64,000 nt of DNA from Stenopsyche tienmushanensis (Eukaryota > Arthropoda > Insecta > Trichoptera > Stenopsychidae). Positions 1 through 11,160 of the stretch are shown one piece after another (the stretch's first letter is position 1; each line of letters begins with the position of its first letter). Made by a program: the position numbers and the translations under genes. The DNA lies in NCBI GenBank assembly GCA_008973525.1, contig WACJ01000274.1, positions 1,612,001 to 1,676,000 on the forward strand, given 5' to 3'. The notes beneath the pieces are model-generated. The model searched no databases, had not been told where the DNA came from, and saw nothing but the letters and a program-made list of their open reading frames with translations.

Positions 1-659
1 TTACAACATACTCATGGAGGGCCAAAATCGAATAGTACATCAGACGAAAGGCTCAGAGGATGTTCTTTTTTTTCGTTTAACGATCCCATGTTTATTCATT
101 ATACGGGGGTTGGTCTCGTCGAAAAAAGACCCATTGTAATAACACAATTCAACACTCGCGAGCTTCTTGTTCAAACATCCTGGCAGTTATTCCCGATCTG
201 TACACAAGGATATTCCTATTTTCATCGAGCAAATATGCACTCCTTGCTCGCTTTTGTTTGATCTTACTTAATCGTTAAACTCGGAATATTACAACAAAAC
301 CGCATGAGAATCAACCGCAAAACCCCCATTGTTAAGTTCCGACGTATCTATTTCCATCGAGCTTCGAAGATAAAGAAGCTTTCAAAACCATCTGCAATGC
401 ATCCATCGAGAAACCCCTCAAGTGACACAGATGGTCTCAAAAATTCAAAAGGGTGGATGGCAGTTTTTAAATAGGGCGTTCTATAAATATGGACGATGAT
501 GAACATAATCCAGAAACCATTGATAAACTCGAATTTCAATAAAGTTCATTTCAGTAAAATTCCCGATTTTCTAACCAATTATTTATTTTCGTCGCTGCAG
601 ATGAATACTTATATACTATAATACTTTGATGTGATTCGTTGTTATATTACGGAGGAATG
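1..659. other. Unassigned AT-rich sequence
   Basis: No coding pattern, repeat end or RNA gene was recognised here. The open frames are short and of the kind expected by chance. Confidence 0.6.
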
Positions 660-940
660 CAAAAATTCTGAACCCCGTATCTATTATATTTCATATCAAT
701 ATTCCCATTGTTAGAGTCGAGGTGTAGTAAATACATCACCGGTAGGGAAAGGTTAATATAACAATTTGCAAGCATATGTATACTGTATATGTGTATACAT
801 AGATTAGAAAGTTACTGCCCCTAGGTGTCGCCTAAGCTCGCTAATTAGTAGTTAAGCCACTTTTTCCAAGCGTCCAGATTTCGGCGGGAATGTTTCAATT
901 TAGTAGCCTTCATCGCGTTGGTGAGGTGTACGATTTCCGC
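660..940 (+). repeat. Dispersed repeat family B, truncated copy
   Basis: About 230 aligned bases recur in inverted orientation at 56345-56575. Shared landmarks are a stretch reading ATATTTCATATC, a block around GTAGTAAATACATCACCGG, and TCGGCGGGAATGT. Its first 60 bases also match the middle of the longer copies at 8889-9425 and 23780-24345, so it appears to belong to the same family. An AT-rich stretch around 748-810 is absent from the 56 kb copy. No coding potential and no terminal inverted repeat was found, so the element class is unknown. Confidence 0.7.
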
Positions 941-3141
941 TAGATAAAAATTTCACGAGATCAGAAGTCACAAGATCATCGATCTCTAACGATGACAGTT
1001 ATGGCAATTCCAATTTCTTTTTTGGAGGAAGTACGTACCAATTATTCTGCTAGACCAAAATCCGCACCAAATACAGCTCTGTAGCTGACAATAGTAAATT
1101 TTTGAACCTGTATAAGTTTATGAACACAGCTTTATCGTTTTGAAAACGGTTTTTTTATAAAGGTTTGTTTAAAGTGTTTTAAGGTGGTCGTCGACACTAT
1201 GCATAAATTGAATTAAAATGAATCATACACGCATTGTTTTATTACAAATTATTGTAGTGAAAGATGTATAAAAACACTTCGTGGGCAGTCAATTGCCAGA
1301 CATAAATCTTTCGCACAATGATGCTTCATTGTGTATTCGATTTATTGTGTTCGATTTTAAAAATGTTGCGGTTAATTCCTCCGAAGTGCAGACATAAGCC
1401 GTCGAAGACACTTTCAAGAGCTATTTTTAAACGACAGTTTGGGTGCTTTTGGGTTTTAGGTCGTCTTGTTTGGCGAGGGTGATGACTTGTCGGAAAGCTG
1501 AGGGCTCCTCGGACATATGGGGTTTTGAACGACGCCCTTTATTCCGAAGACATTAAGCAAAGAACAATCGCCCATTCATACTGAAATTGAATGGAACATA
1601 ATAGGGCAACGTTTAAAAATCAAAAATCCAAGCAAAAAATTACTATCTGAACTGAGTGCAGGGTTTTGATGATGGTGTCCTATGTGAAAGTTCACGGTTC
1701 GTGCACCAAGTCATTATGCCACACCTTTGTACTCTTCATGGTACAAAGGTACAAATTTCAAACATTCTGCGTATCAATGGCGGACGTTTAACGGTTAGCT
1801 GGAGTCGCTGAACAGGCTGCTATGAAAGCGTATTATTTTAACCCGAATGAGCGAAATATTCAAATGGGCAAACATCCAGGACGTCCAAGGAGGCGCCAAA
1901 TTATGCAAAAACTCACTTGTCTGAAAAACTGAATAAATTCTCCAGAGTTTTGAGCGAAATAATATAATATAAATAAGAAGCATTACGCATACATTTATTC
2001 AGCGCAGGGCCCGAGTTCATTTGAATACAAAACGAAGACGACTTCCATATTTATAATGGCGAATGCAACTACAGTTCAATACGATCGGCAATAAAAGTAG
2101 TCATGGAAGATATATATAAAAAGGCGCAGATCCTCTAGGATCGCGTCACCAATTAACATCTTCGACATGTGCGCATTCTAACGGGCGCCAAACGATTGTG
2201 TTGCAGGTCATGTATGTCCTGCGGTAGGCAGCAGTGATTTATTCCGATGTCCTGTCGACAAATCTATTCAGAAATTCGTGACTGAGTCATCAATGCAGTG
2301 ATGCTTCAATACGTGGATTTCTGGAAGTGCATCCGTTCTTCAAAATATGGGATCCATATTGATCGCAGATGATGCCGAAGCAGGATGTGCTTGATAGGCT
2401 TCGCGCGAGCTCCTTTGCAACCCATTGTTTCCAGCAACCATTAACAATTCAATCTTGGCTTTAAGGCATAATGACCTTTCTACAATTTTGGACAGGACAT
2501 TTTTGAAATGAATTACCTGATAAATTTCAAACAAATTAAATTAATGAAAAACTGTCAAATGATCCAGTACCACGTTAAAAATCACATGTGATGGGCATGC
2601 ATTTTTTAGATATCCTTTTGACTATTTTATCGTAGCTGATCGTGAAGGCACTAAGAACCGATGCCATTACGTTGGTGTCAGAAGTTGCAGATTGCAATCA
2701 ACGAAAAAAATAGCATTTATTAATTACATATTTTATGATCCCAAACCAAATGTACACAATGATGCTGAATATGCCGTTTGAAATATCTTTTCATCTACAA
2801 GATACTACAATGAATTATATCCGAAATAAAATGATGTCGATCATGGCAGTATTGATATATTGATAATATACGGATGGGCGTTAGACTCCATGATGTCCAC
2901 CCATAAAATCATAGGGAAGGAGCAACCCTATGCATGTGGGTAACGGTCGAACCCCTGGGGTAATGATGTGGAGTAGAAGTACACAAAAGCAACCTCATCG
3001 GACCACACAGCAACGCCGACAATAGTATCTGTATTTAAAGACTTTCTACATCCTTAAGACGTTGATTGTCGTTTTTCAATATTGACAATATACAGAGGTA
3101 TGAGTTTACTGACAAATTTCTTTAAAAAATCAAAAAAGCTA
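941..3141. other. Unassigned sequence
   Basis: Several moderately complex stretches (about 1380-1560, 1680-1930 and 2160-2420) have the base composition of decayed coding or repeat sequence, but I recognise no protein family in any frame. A TATA-like string at 2113-2124 has no supporting gene. Confidence 0.5.
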
Positions 3142-3547
3142 TTAACCCCTTAAATGTGTAAGATACAGTGTTGTGTCCGAATTCCAGTGATTCAGTATCT
3201 TGCGTACATCGTAAAATTGTATAGATCGTTAACTCAAATTTGTTGATATAATGAATCGATTTCAATTGTATTGTTTATGCTTACGCATATAAATTACCGA
3301 ATATTGTGTGCTATCGACAGTGTTAATTTATTTATGTACAAGCTTTATACACGCTGCGACGCTCTTGACAGATAAGTGGATCTATACGAATGATAGGTAA
3401 TACATTCGATCCTTCTGCAGTAGGGAGCGCTCCGAGTCATCGCAGTATACAGAACTGTATCTGAACAAGCGGTGCTCGTGGTCGCTGGAATCCCAACGCA
3501 TGACCCCCATGCAAAGAAGAGGGCCTTGGACTATGAAGATCCTAAAA

Positions 3548-4000
3548 AAACGCAACGAACATGACCAGAAACTGAGGGAAGCCTGGCAATGGAGATGGGA
3601 TCAGTCCAGCAAGGGAAGATTGACCCATCGACTTATCACGGTCATAAGTCTATGGAGGGCCCGGAAAGACGGTGAAACGACCTACCGCTTGATTTAAGTG
3701 CTCATTGGATATGGATGCTTCGGTGCGTACCTGAAGCGGATTGGCAAAGAACCTTACGCAACGTGCCACCACTGCCAAGCGGAGATCGATGACGCAGAAC
3801 ACACCATCAGTGTCTGTGAGGCACCCCAAAGAAAACTGAAACAAGCACTCGGGGTAGCTGAGCTTAACGTCGACAATATGGTCCATAGCATGATGGCAAG
3901 TAAGAAGAACTGGGACCTTTGGCGCGATTACGCTGAAGGAATTCTGAGTGCCAAAAAGGGCAGTAAAAGAGAGAAACGCAGAGCTCCTCTCCAACACTAG
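3548..4000 (+). pseudogene. Non-LTR retrotransposon ORF2 C-terminal fragment (R1-like), one internal stop
   Basis: In the living element this protein is the endonuclease/reverse transcriptase that copies the element RNA into target DNA. Only the region after the reverse transcriptase remains. It includes the conserved block WDQSSKGRLTHRLI, the GYGCFGAYLKRIGK block, and a CCHC-type finger (C-x2-C, later H-x4-C) in CHHCQAEIDDAEHTISVC. About 150 codons are open in one frame except for a TAA at 3695-3697, so one nonsense change separates the two halves. The frame ends with TAG at 3998-4000, close to the expected end of ORF2. The endonuclease and reverse transcriptase domains are absent. R1 clade is the best guess; a related clade (LOA, Jockey or I group) is possible. 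Confidence 0.8.
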
Positions 4001-4364
4001 AATAGGGCCAATTACCCAAGCCCAGACTAACTGTCCAAGTTACAATCTCCCCTAGCAGCATGGTTCTTACGATGCTGACCAACGCCAGGGCATGGAATGC
4101 GTGATGCGTATACGCATCGAGTGTCATGACACAGAAAGAGGATGCCGAGCGACTAAGACGTCGGCCTCCGGCGACGTCCTCCTCCTAACCCTGAAGAGCA
4201 GGACACCCAATACAAGGAGATGCACGCTGAATAGTGTGCATACATAGAAGGAGCCCAAGAGGGACACACGGCCGACATTACCAGGTAATACTTAACGGTA
4301 GCCGGGGTGACAGCAGAGACCTGTCCCCTTCGAAGAATATACCAGAGGGACAGAGGAGGCCAGA

Positions 4365-4634
4365 GGGAGGGGTTTAGTGGGTAAAAATCTCCACACTACC
4401 CGCAAGGGTGTCTTGTGCTTGCTAAAGCCCACTCGTGGAATTCCACGGGTGCGAAGATTCCTCGCCCACAGGAAAAAAATATATACTAACTGTCCTCTTG
4501 AAGCAATGTGTAAAAAAATATCAGCGGGGTAGAGAAGGACAAGGGAGGGGTTTAGTCAGTAAGAATCTGACACTACCCTGGGATCAAACCCAGGGTGTCT
4601 TATGCAATATTCCCCTCTCACAGGGGAAAAATAC
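4365..4634 (+). repeat. Duplicated 3'-UTR module of the retrotransposon
   Basis: The string GGGAGGGGTTTAGT occurs at 4365 and again at 4543. Each is followed by similar text: (TAA)RAATCT..ACACTACCC, then AGGGTGTCTT, then a CCCAC/CCCCTCTCACAGG-like stretch and an A-rich run. The unit is about 90-110 bases with a 178-base offset. Self-complementary GTGGAATTCCAC and CCCTGGGATCAAACCCAGGG in the two units could fold. It may be a UTR duplication or the tails of two insertions. Confidence 0.65.
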
Positions 4635-4713
4635 AGATTATAAGTGGCGGACATACATATGTAGCATCTACGTTTATGATGATTTTAAATTATCTCACTA
4701 CCCAAAGGGTTAA

Positions 4714-6270
4714 TGTTTGACGTGAAACGTGTCACAGCGTCTGTTTCGTCGCAGAAACCGCATGGCGCACATGGTGGAATAGTTATCCGGGTTATGGCAC
4801 GCATGTTGTGTCATCGGTCATTATATTTTAATACATATTGAATACTATATTATCTAAACACTCCATTTTAGTAACATTGAGTAATACATTAATAATAAAC
4901 ATCGTATTTGGATGACATTTATTGAGTGATTAAATATGACGTTAGTACATTCGTACTGTTAATGTAGTTAGTAACTTTATTCTGTTGTAACTTTTAATCG
5001 ATTATACTGTTATTGAAATATTTCATATATGGAAGCTTCATTAAAAAAAAACAAGTTAAGTTAATCGTAGCAGAAAATCATTAAAAGTTTAATGTGGGTA
5101 AGAAAATGTTTGTATGGACCGTCTGTATTTAAGATCTCAATGACTTGGTTTTCTGTTCAAATCTATTACATGCATTTAAATTAATGTATTATATTGCGTA
5201 CAATGGGGTTTGTAACCTTTCTCCGCAGATTACAGATCAAATTAGATTATTGCTATTCAAATCGGGTTTTACTGTCACCAATGAATGTCATCATATATCC
5301 GGCACTCAATGCTAAGGCTCTTCCGCTGCTAAAATTGCGATGACGCAAAATCGATAACGGCTTACCGATAAAAATCGGACAAGAATGCATCATCATCAGA
5401 AGTACGTGTCCGACGACTCGTGGATGAAAGATGGATAGGCAGATCATCGTCCATATTTCGAGCCTCCGATGTTGGATCACATGGCTCCGGGAAATGCCCC
5501 GATGTGGACGGGGGATGAATTCAAATGATGAATTTTGTAAAATGCGAGACAAGTTACGTGAATATTTTATGGGACATGCCGCATCCCCCGGGAACAGTCA
5601 TAACAAAGTGTACCTGGGAACACAAACATTTTCTTGTTGGGATCAAGAGATGGTCTGAATTTATGATGGCAAAAATGTCGAGCAATTCCGGACATAAATC
5701 ATTTTCAGCGGAGGCCCGAAGAAGATTATGCGACTTTATGACAATAACGCATTTAACTATTTTTATTCTCGTCATATCCAGTTTGGGGGTGGGAAAGGGT
5801 CCAAATCGATCCGTGCTTTTATATGTAATACCGATCGATCACGAAGAAGTGAATCGTGAGTAATGCTTTAGTCATAGTGAATCAACGTTAATCTTCGTAT
5901 TCAACAGTGAAAGAAGTACATCATCAGCATACATATCAGGACTGAGACTTTCTATCGTGACGAATATGGAAAAAAATGATAAACGAAGAATAAAAAATCG
6001 TCAATGAAAGAAGAACCGATTTAGATTCCTCACGAGCATTTTGTATACGTTTGACCTAACGATATCTTTCCATTATAGATTTTTTCGATTTGCGGCCTAC
6101 AAGGTATCGTTATACGGCGAAAAATGCCGTACTATATAGAAAACTTCTGTTTAATTTCAGCTTCTCCGTTTTACGGCTTTTCGCTTCAAAGGCAACTTTT
6201 CTGGAACGTTTATTAGTTTTATAGTGGGGTTAATAGATCTCATGTTATTCAATGTTTGTTATTAACATTT
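4714..6270. other. Unassigned sequence
   Basis: The first half is very AT-rich. The stretch 5250-5870 is more balanced and has overlapping open frames of 70-112 codons on both strands, but none has a recognisable motif, hydrophobic pattern or convincing splice context. I do not call a gene. Confidence 0.5.
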
Positions 6271-6342
6271 CACCTGCAATTACCGACCGATCACTTCTTG
6301 CGCGTGAACCGTTGCCGGTTGGGTTTTGACGCACAAGAGGAG
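6271..6342 (+). repeat. Dispersed repeat family F, short conserved block
   Basis: About 70 bases recur in the same orientation at 57915-57983. Both begin CACCTGCA and share CTTCTTGCGC and ACCGTTGCCGGTTGG. The flanks differ, so only a fragment of the family is visible. Its class is unknown; a LINE 5' end or SINE-like piece is possible. Confidence 0.6.
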
Positions 6343-6739
6343 TCGGCGGTTGGCCTTGGCTGCGGGAGGACGTCCTTTACGCAGCCAAATCCCTCTCTCT
6401 TGTGCCGAATAAAAAGTTACATCTTTTCACCTCCTGTACCTGTCTACTCCCATCCAGCCACCCGAGGACTCGTATAAATACATCATTATTTCATGCAATT
6501 GGTTTAAAAATAATTATTTCTGAGCTTCCAAAGTCACGTAAAATGTGCAAACGAATGAAAAATGTCAATTTCTAAATTCTCTAAACGAAAAAATAACAAG
6601 TACTTTGAACTTAATTTAGTTTTAAAAAGTTCTTTAGATTATACACTTTCCAATGATATGCTACATGTCATACAAATCATTCAATAAGTCATTAAACTTG
6701 AAGAAATACCACCATACCGCCACCACAGCTTTTTCTCGT
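6343..6739. other. Unassigned AT-rich sequence
   Basis: A GC-richer start (to about 6470) continues family F without a detected match elsewhere in the window. The rest is AT-rich with no feature seen. Confidence 0.5.
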
Positions 6740-6921
6740 GCAATTCTTTTGCACGTCCCTAGATAAAGAAATCCAGTGGTGTCAGGTCTGGAGACCGTGC
6801 GAGACATGGACGTGCGTATTTCGATAACCCCAACACTTAGGACATAGGGCCTACGTGTGAAACAGCAAACGATTCCCCATAAACAAACAAAAAAATGTAG
6901 ATCCATGAGCAAAACACCCTG
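6740..6921 (-). mobile_element. Long-TIR Tc1/mariner-type DNA transposon (family C), terminal fragment
   Basis: The right end (about 6836-6921) is the family's long terminal repeat. It runs from a GGACATAGGGCCTA-like inner part, through GTGTGAAAC and a poly-A tract, to GCAAAACACCCTG at 6921, followed by TA. Just inside, read on the minus strand, is the transposase block SPDTTGF / SPDLTP-like (around 6770-6800). Members of the IS630-Tc1-mariner group insert at TA and carry an SPDLxPxDFFLWG motif around their third catalytic acidic residue. The left terminus is missing or unrecognisable. Other copies are at 26151, 54401, 59520 and 61616. Confidence 0.7.
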
Positions 6922-8888
6922 TATATAATTTTATGGAAATCGCCAGAAATGAAAAAATGATCGATTATCCTCGGTTTTGTTTTGCGCGGTATTAAATTAC
7001 CGCGCAAATATGTTTACACACGCCCATTGCCATTTTGAGTGTATTGACGACCATTTGAGGGGTGAATTCTTTGTTCTTAATTGACAACGTGTACACGGTA
7101 TCGGCTTACGGTCCTTAAATTTGTCATCCGATTCATCAGCAATTGCGATGCCGACAATTAACAAGTCATTGCTTCGCAATCAATGGATGTGATTGAACCT
7201 TCAGAGAAGTTGGCTTCTTCGTTGTATTTCTTGTTCCTATACCTAGACATACACATATTAAAACTTTCGAGAATCGTTTGCGACTGTACACAGGCGTGTA
7301 TTCTGATATCTTTATTAAATATTTCATCACCTGTCTTCGTAGATTAGTTTATATATCCGCTTCCTGTTCGTATACGTTTTTATCTTGCATCTGAAGCTTC
7401 TTTGAAAAATATTCGTATTCCGGCTAACTTCGTTTGAATTGAATCATTCTCAATGTTGAGTTGAAATGTTTTTCGCAGGGGGGTGGATAAAATGGGTCAT
7501 ATTTTTGGCAAGATTTATAACTGCAGAAAATCCCCCAGTTATTCCCAAAAGGAGCATTTACTCTTCAGTCAACATAAACGCTCGTATGAGAAATTGCTCT
7601 TGTAAAAAGTCTGCGACAAACAACATAAGCACAAACAGTTTTTTATAATAAATGTCTTTATCTTGTGGCGATATTTCTTATTTGAAATTCAAAAATGGAA
7701 TATGTATTATGAATGAGAAGGAAGTCGTCTTAAATGCTTATTTTAAATCGTGTACCAGCTTATGAATGGAACGGTTATTCATTGAGAGTCTGGAGTAAAC
7801 GGATCTGGAAAATTGATCCAAGATGTATTCTGGTGTATCAAAACATTAAGTAGTTGATTATAGTCCATTTAAATTAAACGCTGTCCAAATTGGAGTTCAT
7901 CTAAGCATTGATAGGGACTGAAAGTTGCCACGGAGCGGTTATGGACCGAAGCACTCTGTGTGTAATTTTGTCTTTTTGAGTGCTTATACAACATATTGAA
8001 TGAATTTTGGAACCAGGAAGTCATAAAGCAAACAAGCGTGCATATTTTATAAATAGTACGAGTGCAAAATTCTCATAAAATACGTCGTCTCGGATGGCAT
8101 CAAAGTATTGAGGATATTATTTTAGGATCGGTCCACGTTTTTAGCGGTACTGTAAACTTTGGCAATAAACTTGTGATTGATATCTCAATAAACACACATG
8201 TTTTATTCGGGAATGAATCATCGGGATCCGTGGGAACGATGTGCATATAATTTATGTTCTTTTAATGGGCCATTTTGATTATTTTCGTTGATGAGTATTT
8301 GCGTTGAAGCATTTGGCCTACCTGATATTCTTGACAAAGTGGTCTGATCCCGGAGTCAAGTGGTCTGGGCCTCGAAATAGCAAGAAAGGTTATCGACTCA
8401 AATTAATTGCAATTTGCTCAGTACCGAACGAGGATTGAAAGATAAAAGTTTAATTAGAGTCTCTCAAACAGAGATTCGTTATGTGTTCTGATTCATTTCG
8501 TCGAAGAGTAAAACAAGACGAAGAGTCCAGTGACTGGCGCCAGCTATTTTTCCCACATAGAGTTTACGAATTCGTTCTCATCTCCAATTATATACCGTTG
8601 CATCCATGACTAAACTTCCGAGAATAAAAGGAGGCTATTCAAATTCGACCCAAACAAACGCCCGATCGAATCTGACATGGACATATCAAAATATGTCCAT
8701 CAAAACTAACGAGGAACATCCGCTTAAATTGCTGCAGCGAATGCTAATAAAATTCGCAAATATTGTTTTGGTGGCTAAGTAGGCGCCCGCCATGAGCGCA
8801 ACTGGGCTTAGGGGCGCAAAACGCAGAATACCGACTCAATACCGACTCAGTTTTTATTTTACTTGACAACTCTATTTTAACAACATTA
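6922..8888. other. Unassigned sequence
   Basis: No gene recognised. There is a direct repeat AAGTGGTCTG near 8338-8370, a perfect 10-bp hairpin at 8677-8700 (listed separately) and an 11-base tandem duplication ATACCGACTCA near 8828-8850. Confidence 0.5.
8677..8700. repeat. Perfect 10-bp inverted repeat, 4-nt loop
   Basis: ATGGACATAT and its exact reverse complement ATATGTCCAT flank CAAA. No adjacent coding frame ends here. It may be chance or a relic of a small palindromic element. Confidence 0.8.
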
Positions 8889-9425
8889 GGTCGGCTCAGC
8901 CGACAGAAGCCCGCAATAAAAAAATACAACAATTGTAAGACCGATTGTAAAATTTAAACAACCCACCCCATCAGTCTTCTTCGAACAACTTCGTTTTGTA
9001 ATGAGAGTTCGTAATCGTCCGATCTTGAGGCGCTCATTCATCTTGTCAGCGATCCGAAAATCGGACCGGTTAGACACACAGATCTTGTGGCCGCTCCGTC
9101 CTCTTTTATGGCATTTTCGCGCAAGTGGGCACTCGAATTTGAGAATTAGCATGTTCTTGCGGACATGGATATTAAATTTAGATTTTGCGCCTTGAGATGG
9201 TTGGAATAGCCCCGAATAGCGGGACCAATAAACAACTCGGTTTAGCGGAGGGTCTCCATGATCCCTAGCCTTGATAATAGGAATATCAATATGAAATATA
9301 ATAGATACGGAGTTCAGAATTTTTCAAAACTTCATATGGTGTATCAAATACATATCATGGTAGCGCGCGGGTGTTTTTTATTTAGTATTTTTTTTAAAGC
9401 AACAACCGTCATTCATACGTTAGTT
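8889..9425 (+). repeat. Dispersed repeat family B, long copy
   Basis: Matches 23780-24345 in inverted orientation over most of its length. One end is GCCCGCAATAAAA and the other reads AAAGCAACAACCGTCATTCA. The middle includes GAGAGTTCGTAATCGT and a pair of TCCG/CGGA arms that in the other copy form a 7-bp hairpin. No protein motif was found. The match runs 500 or more bases, so this is an interspersed element and not chance. Confidence 0.75.
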
Positions 9426-11040
9426 CGGGTACTTTTAGCACTATAATGCATTGCATTTGTAATATTTAAATAAAATTGCAATAATTCTTGTAAAAAGTGT
9501 AAAATAGATTTTAATAAAATTCAGATTAAATCTGAACTACCCTAAAATTAATTGTCAGACGGAAATATTCAGCGAAAATGTATGAAGATTAACATTGGTC
9601 CAAGTTTTAATTCACTCTGCAGAATTTCCAACGATCGTTTTACCGCATTTGTGACTAATAATATGAATCACTAAAATCCGCTATCTACACGGATCTATCA
9701 ACATCTCAAAGCACGTCCTTCTAACGTGTTTGATTAATTGATTTTTAGAATAGAAAATAGCGCAAATCGTGCAAAACTCGTTATTGCCGACCGAATAAAT
9801 ATTTGATTTAAACTAAATAAAGAGTGCGATTTTTAGATGTTAAATATTGTCGGCAATCAAATTACAATAGAACATATGGTCACCCTGAGGTCGATCATAT
9901 GTATCATTTTAGCTAGTAAAGTTCATCTCTGTGGCCCATAAATGTGTCGACTGCTCATAAATTTTGTCTTATCAAGCAAGCCATTACTCTGTCTCAAACA
10001 TACTTTCAGATGCTGAAAAGGTATCTCTATGGAACTTAATTTCACTTTCATGAATTCAATTAGAGTAAAAACGTGCTTAATGAAAGACAAATCTGCCCCT
10101 TCCCAAATAAGGACCGGCGAATGAAACCTAGTCACGAACTAAAAAGTATTCATATATATGTAAATCCTGGAGCGTCTCGTCCTTTTTGTACGTCGAGCTT
10201 TGACTAGTGAAAGTTCGAAAGCTTTGATGCAGGTATAGATACGTTTATATTTTTCAAAGGTCAAGGATTCTTTGTCTATAAAAGCACCCTTACCTTTGGA
10301 TGGTCTTATACCACGCATATGGCGTCAGACTATTAAATTCACCATTACTAAGCATTATTCCCGGTAAATATTGTGCTGAGGGAAGTTTTCTGAACACGAA
10401 AACCTAATTAAGAGCCAATCTACAGCTTTCATGCGTCATATTGTATTGAAAGCTTCCGCGATCGGATGGATAATAAACGGCCAAATAAATAAATGTTTGG
10501 AAAAATCACGAATGTGAGACACTTGTATTGTCATCAGGCTGTCGTTTATATTCATAGCGTTCTGCTATGTCATGTTGCTTTCATTACGAAATTGTGTATT
10601 ATGAAGAACTACACCCATAAAGGAGTGCGAGTCAATTGAAACTCAAATCGATTCACTTGTTGCTTCTTCTGAGTAATAGAATCGTGGTTCTTACAAGATT
10701 GAAATCCAATGACAAAGAACGAATTATTTTTCATAAATCTGAAAGTTTTCCACGATGAATCTAAGCTATTCTGGAAATGACACTGTTTAAAACGAGGAAA
10801 TATGACTGATTCTGTTTGTGGACGATCGTAGATGGATTTAGAATATTAAACGACATTTGTCACCTTTCAAAATAGTATTTTAAATTTTTCCCCATTTTTA
10901 TCAAAATACTTACATAAAATTCGTCATAATCTCAATTTATAACCAAATTTGTTATAACAATCAATCTAAAATAGACTAAAATAAATCTAAAGGTCAAGCA
11001 AAAAACATAACAACTGCGTTTAATTGAAAGGGAATGGTTA
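9426..11040. other. Unassigned sequence
   Basis: AT-rich, with no gene recognised. A TATAAAAG string at 10277-10284 is not supported by a following coding exon. Confidence 0.5.
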
Positions 11041-11160
11041 TTAACCCGTATGGTAGGATGATCGCGTATTTGCGAGCGAATTCCAGTGATTCAAAAAGAG
11101 CACTTTTGTACGTTGAGCTTGGAGAGAGACAGAGACGTGCGAGACGAGGAAGCAAAAGCA
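11041..11160 (+). mobile_element. TTAA MITE family A, left-end fragment
   Basis: Begins TTAACCCG at a TTAA and continues GGTAGGATGATCGCG, GCGAGCGAATTCCAGTGATT, then GAGCACTTTTGTACGTTGAG and a GAGAGACAGAGA stretch. These blocks are shared with 31107-31299, and partly with 41825-42266. The right half is missing. Confidence 0.7.

Larger units (their letters stand above)
3396..4637 (+). mobile_element. 5'-truncated R1-group non-LTR retrotransposon inserted in a MITE
   Basis: The insert carries the C-terminal end of a LINE-type ORF2 (about 3548-4000), then about 640 bases of GC-richer 3' untranslated sequence, and ends in an A-rich stretch near 4625-4637. Its boundaries are set by where the MITE homology stops and resumes. 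Non-LTR elements are usually 5'-truncated because reverse transcription starts at the 3' end, and that fits this copy, which keeps only the last part of ORF2. R1 elements proper insert in 28S rDNA. This copy lies in a MITE, so it is either a non-rDNA member of the group or a stray insertion. Clade assignment is by motif only. Confidence 0.75.
3142..4713 (+). mobile_element. TTAA-bounded piggyBac-like MITE (family A), split by a retrotransposon
   Basis: The left part runs from TTAACCCCTT at 3142 to about 3395 and the right part from about 4638 to AAAGGGTTAA at 4713. Joined across the gap, the two parts align with the uninterrupted inverted copy at 17298-17620. Both contain the core ATTGTGTGCTATCGACAGTG and the segment around ACACGCTGCGACG. 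TTAA targets with CCC-type ends are characteristic of piggyBac-related elements. No transposase is encoded, so it is non-autonomous. The interruption is the R1-group retrotransposon listed separately. Confidence 0.75.

Noticed and set aside
2113..2124. TATA-box-like TATATAAAAAGG
   Set aside because: No initiator or coding exon follows at a sensible distance; such strings are expected by chance in AT-rich DNA.
8886..9195. Overlapping open frames of 64-88 codons
   Set aside because: They fall inside family B repeat, and the inverted copy at 24 kb does not preserve the frames.
10277..10284. TATAAAAG core-promoter-like string
   Set aside because: No downstream coding exon or start context was found.
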